Source of the DNA: Anodontia alba
Lineage: Eukaryota; Mollusca; Bivalvia; Lucinida; Lucinidae
Direction of reading: 5' to 3'
Length of the DNA: 64,000 nt
Assembly (NCBI GenBank): GCA_964016985.1
Contig: OZ024828.1
Span: forward strand, 90,430,399 to 90,494,398
Each line of letters begins with the position of its first letter. The stretch's first letter is position 1. Positions 61,856 to 64,000 of this stretch are shown piece by piece. The translations under genes and the position numbers were made by a program. Below the pieces are notes generated by a model. It saw only the letters and a program-made list of their open reading frames with translations. It had not been told where the DNA came from and searched no databases.

Positions 61856-62095
61856 TAAGTCCAGCCAATGTTGGGTCCACACATGACACATACACATCTA
61901 GGCCGCTATGTGCAACAAGGTGATTTTTTTTTTTTCTTTGAGATGGTTCAGCATGCTGGTTTTATTGCGGAACCGCCAAAGAATGCCAGAAATGTCTCGT
62001 TAAGAGGGATTCTCACTTTGTTGTTTTTGGTGGGCGGGTTTATCCTAGCTGCAAGAATTTAGTGCTTACCAAATTATTCATAATATACCTGGATT

Positions 62096-62300
62096 TACCG
62101 TATTAATCCCGAGTATTTGGGTAGATATGCATGAGCAAACAGTGTAGACCCAGATCAGACGCCGCAGAATGCGGCGTCTGATCAGGGTCTACACTGTTTT
62201 TTTTTACTCATCCTGCAATTTTAGAGACATTAATGAGTAGTGAAACTGACTTGTTCAAATTTTAGGATAAGTATGAGTGCGAATAATTTGGGTAAATATG
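62096..62300 (-). mobile_element. Family E element
   Basis: TACCGTATTAATCCCGAGTA, hairpin GTGTAGACCCAGATCAGACG, CCGCAGAATGCGG and complement (62131-62199), right end ATAATTTGGGTAAATATG. Confidence 0.7.
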
Positions 62301-64000
62301 ACCCGCTGCAACTCATCCTTGTAGTAAGTGGTTTTATTAAGTGCACTGGTATTTTAAGACATCTTACTATCATGTGCTGCTTACTAATGCATTACATTTG
62401 CATATTTGTAATTAGACAAGAGTGACGTTTCGTTGGTTTCCAAAATCGGCTTATTAAAGTAGTCACTGCCATAGGAATTGTTAAGAAGAATATTTGATGA
62501 TAATTCTGGGCTTGTCATAACGTACGTTTTATGGAGAACTGGAGAAAACTGTCCTTGAATTATCATTCAATACTCCTCATCAAATCCACTGGTATAATTG
62601 CTCACCCATGATGGCAACGTTTGTGTTATAATTCCCTATAATATAACAATGAGAACTGATCAATTTTATAAACAAATTAAGTGCATACATGCAAACAGAC
62701 AGTCAGCAATTTGCTTGATTTAAGCTATTTAAGTCAAGTTTTAATTTTACATCGATTTCAGTACTCGACTGTGTTCATTACCATCGTAAAAAATATTCCC
62801 AAAACTTACCACTTTACTCAATACACTGGCCAGATGCCCGCAAAAGTCCGCTGCTAGATATTTTCGAGTGCCTTTATCACAAGCTCGAGTATCATTTAGA
62901 TTTAGATTTAGCTAGACTTGTCCAAATCCCTACATTTGTATTTGCCCTCCTTGTTATTGGAAATGTCTCTTTAAAGCAAATTATCATAACAGCACCTTTA
63001 GATTTTATCTCCGAATGTTCATTTCAGTAACATCACAATATAGATATAGGACTTGATTTCTTTATTAATATTTTTGATAATTATACAAAAAGGAAACCAA
63101 TGAACAGACTTGGGCAAGTCAGATTTAGCATTCAGATGAACAAAGGCCAGACTTTACCTTCCACTCGCGCAGTCTTCTGTTTTGAACAAAAGTCCTAAGA
63201 GAACCGCACTAATTTTTGCAAGGGAACTACAGTTTATTTATCGGGAATCACTCATTGTCCACAAACTTTCCTTTTTTTCTAGAAAAATATAGTTTGCTAC
63301 TTAGGGGCGGAGTCAGATGTAAATACCAAACGTACGTTTTTTTTGTTTTTTTTTTTTTTCGGGTTAAAATAAAATATATACATGCATTTTTAAATGTTGA
63401 TTTTTTTAGTATCTAAAAGCATGTTAAAGTCTGAAGTCAGTGTTTCCAAAAGTCTGACAAGAACCTTAACAGACGGTTGATAGTGAATAGTGAAATCCGA
63501 CTGATAATGGAAATTTTCAGCAGTGTTTGTGCAAAACGGTGCTAAAAATGACCTCACAAATAACTGTTGTATGACGCGCAACGCAAAATAAGGCCTTCTT
63601 TTTGTTTTCTGTGCAGTTTCTATACAATGCATGCATGCATTTTCGTATTCTTTTTTTGTGGGGATGGTAGAGGCCACATAATTACAAATTCAACAACCTA
63701 CGCTATGCACACGTTTTGTATTCTCTTTTGCATGCTTCTTAATTATACATTAGCAACAGACACCAGCTGTTTTATGCCCATTATCAATTTTGAGAACTGA
63801 TGTCACAAGATTTTCTATTAATTCACCATTTAGTTTAACAATTTCCTTAGCCAGGGGTGTCATTTAATGTCTAATTTCACAGATGTTAGACGCTTGCAGG
63901 CAGCTTCGGATCCTACGCATTTGTGAAATATTATAAATGATTGAAAAGGGATTTTTCGATGTCAGCGACAATGAGAGACTCCATGGGAAAAGGATCTTCG
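62301..64000. other. Repeat-poor AT-rich stretch, about 1.7 kb
   Basis: None of the families above is seen here, apart from a poly(T) tract near 63,337-63,360. Open frames are short. An ATG at 63,971 stays open to the window edge (MRDSMGKGSS), too little to call. The drop in repeat density may mark the approach to a gene. Confidence 0.4.

Noticed and set aside
63971..64000. Start of a gene at the window edge
   Set aside because: Only ten codons are visible; insufficient to support a coding call.

Overview
The window looks like gene-poor, repeat-saturated nuclear DNA of an animal. The base composition is AT-rich, long microsatellites and homopolymer runs are common, a tRNA-headed SINE is present, and there are decayed Tc1-type transposase and LINE coding remnants. 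No intact protein gene, rRNA or functional tRNA could be supported. From my recollection of similar hairpin repeats, a bivalve mollusc is the most likely source; the sequence itself does not prove this.

Most of the window is short non-autonomous elements that can fold back on themselves. Labels used here are local, not database names. A: about 275 bp, termini CATYACGAAAAC, 19 copies (10 plus, 9 minus). B: about 180 bp, termini near TAGCTC, a related core. C, D, U and the 30.8 kb element: pogo/Tc1-like, CAGT...ACTG ends at TA. E: termini TACCGTATTTACCC. F and T: double-hairpin elements with cores around GATCAGACTGCGC. G, Q, R, S and Y: TTAA-ended, piggyBac-like. H: TCTAAAAGGAAAGAATTTGC hairpins. 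J, K and L: inverted-repeat elements. M: tRNA-headed SINE. N, O, P and V: other dispersed repeats.

Layout. 0-10 kb: H, G, F, A, Q, R, S, J, B and C elements plus CA microsatellites. 10-13 kb: a decayed array (O) with roughly 400-bp spacing. 13-18 kb: G and H, then P copy 1 carrying an 841-bp retroposon and an A element; an E element split by a LINE fragment. 18-33 kb: mixed F/T/G/A/B/H elements, a three-unit hairpin array at 26.5-27 kb, J, K and L. 33.9-36.3 kb: a SINE inside a G element, then a 702-bp tandem duplication. 37.3-38.0 kb: a 47-bp minisatellite. 38-50 kb: A copies, one nested in F; H, B, S, G; a Mutator-like element nested in an outer inverted-repeat element. 50-57 kb: a hammerhead-like motif, N, P copies 2 and 3, a Tc1-like transposase pseudogene, C nested in B, the SINE. 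57-62.3 kb: T, E, H/K, Y, A, L, F (split by a hAT-like insertion), Q (split by a SINE). 62.3-64 kb: comparatively repeat-poor.

The most interesting signal is not a gene. Otherwise unrelated element frames share the same central hairpin: the A, B and C cores differ at matching positions on both arms, and a second cassette (GCAAACAGTGTAGACCC with a variable tip) sits in several frames. Individual copies carry paired changes on the two arms, so arms are being corrected against each other or kept complementary. Family A also seems to insert without a target-site duplication.
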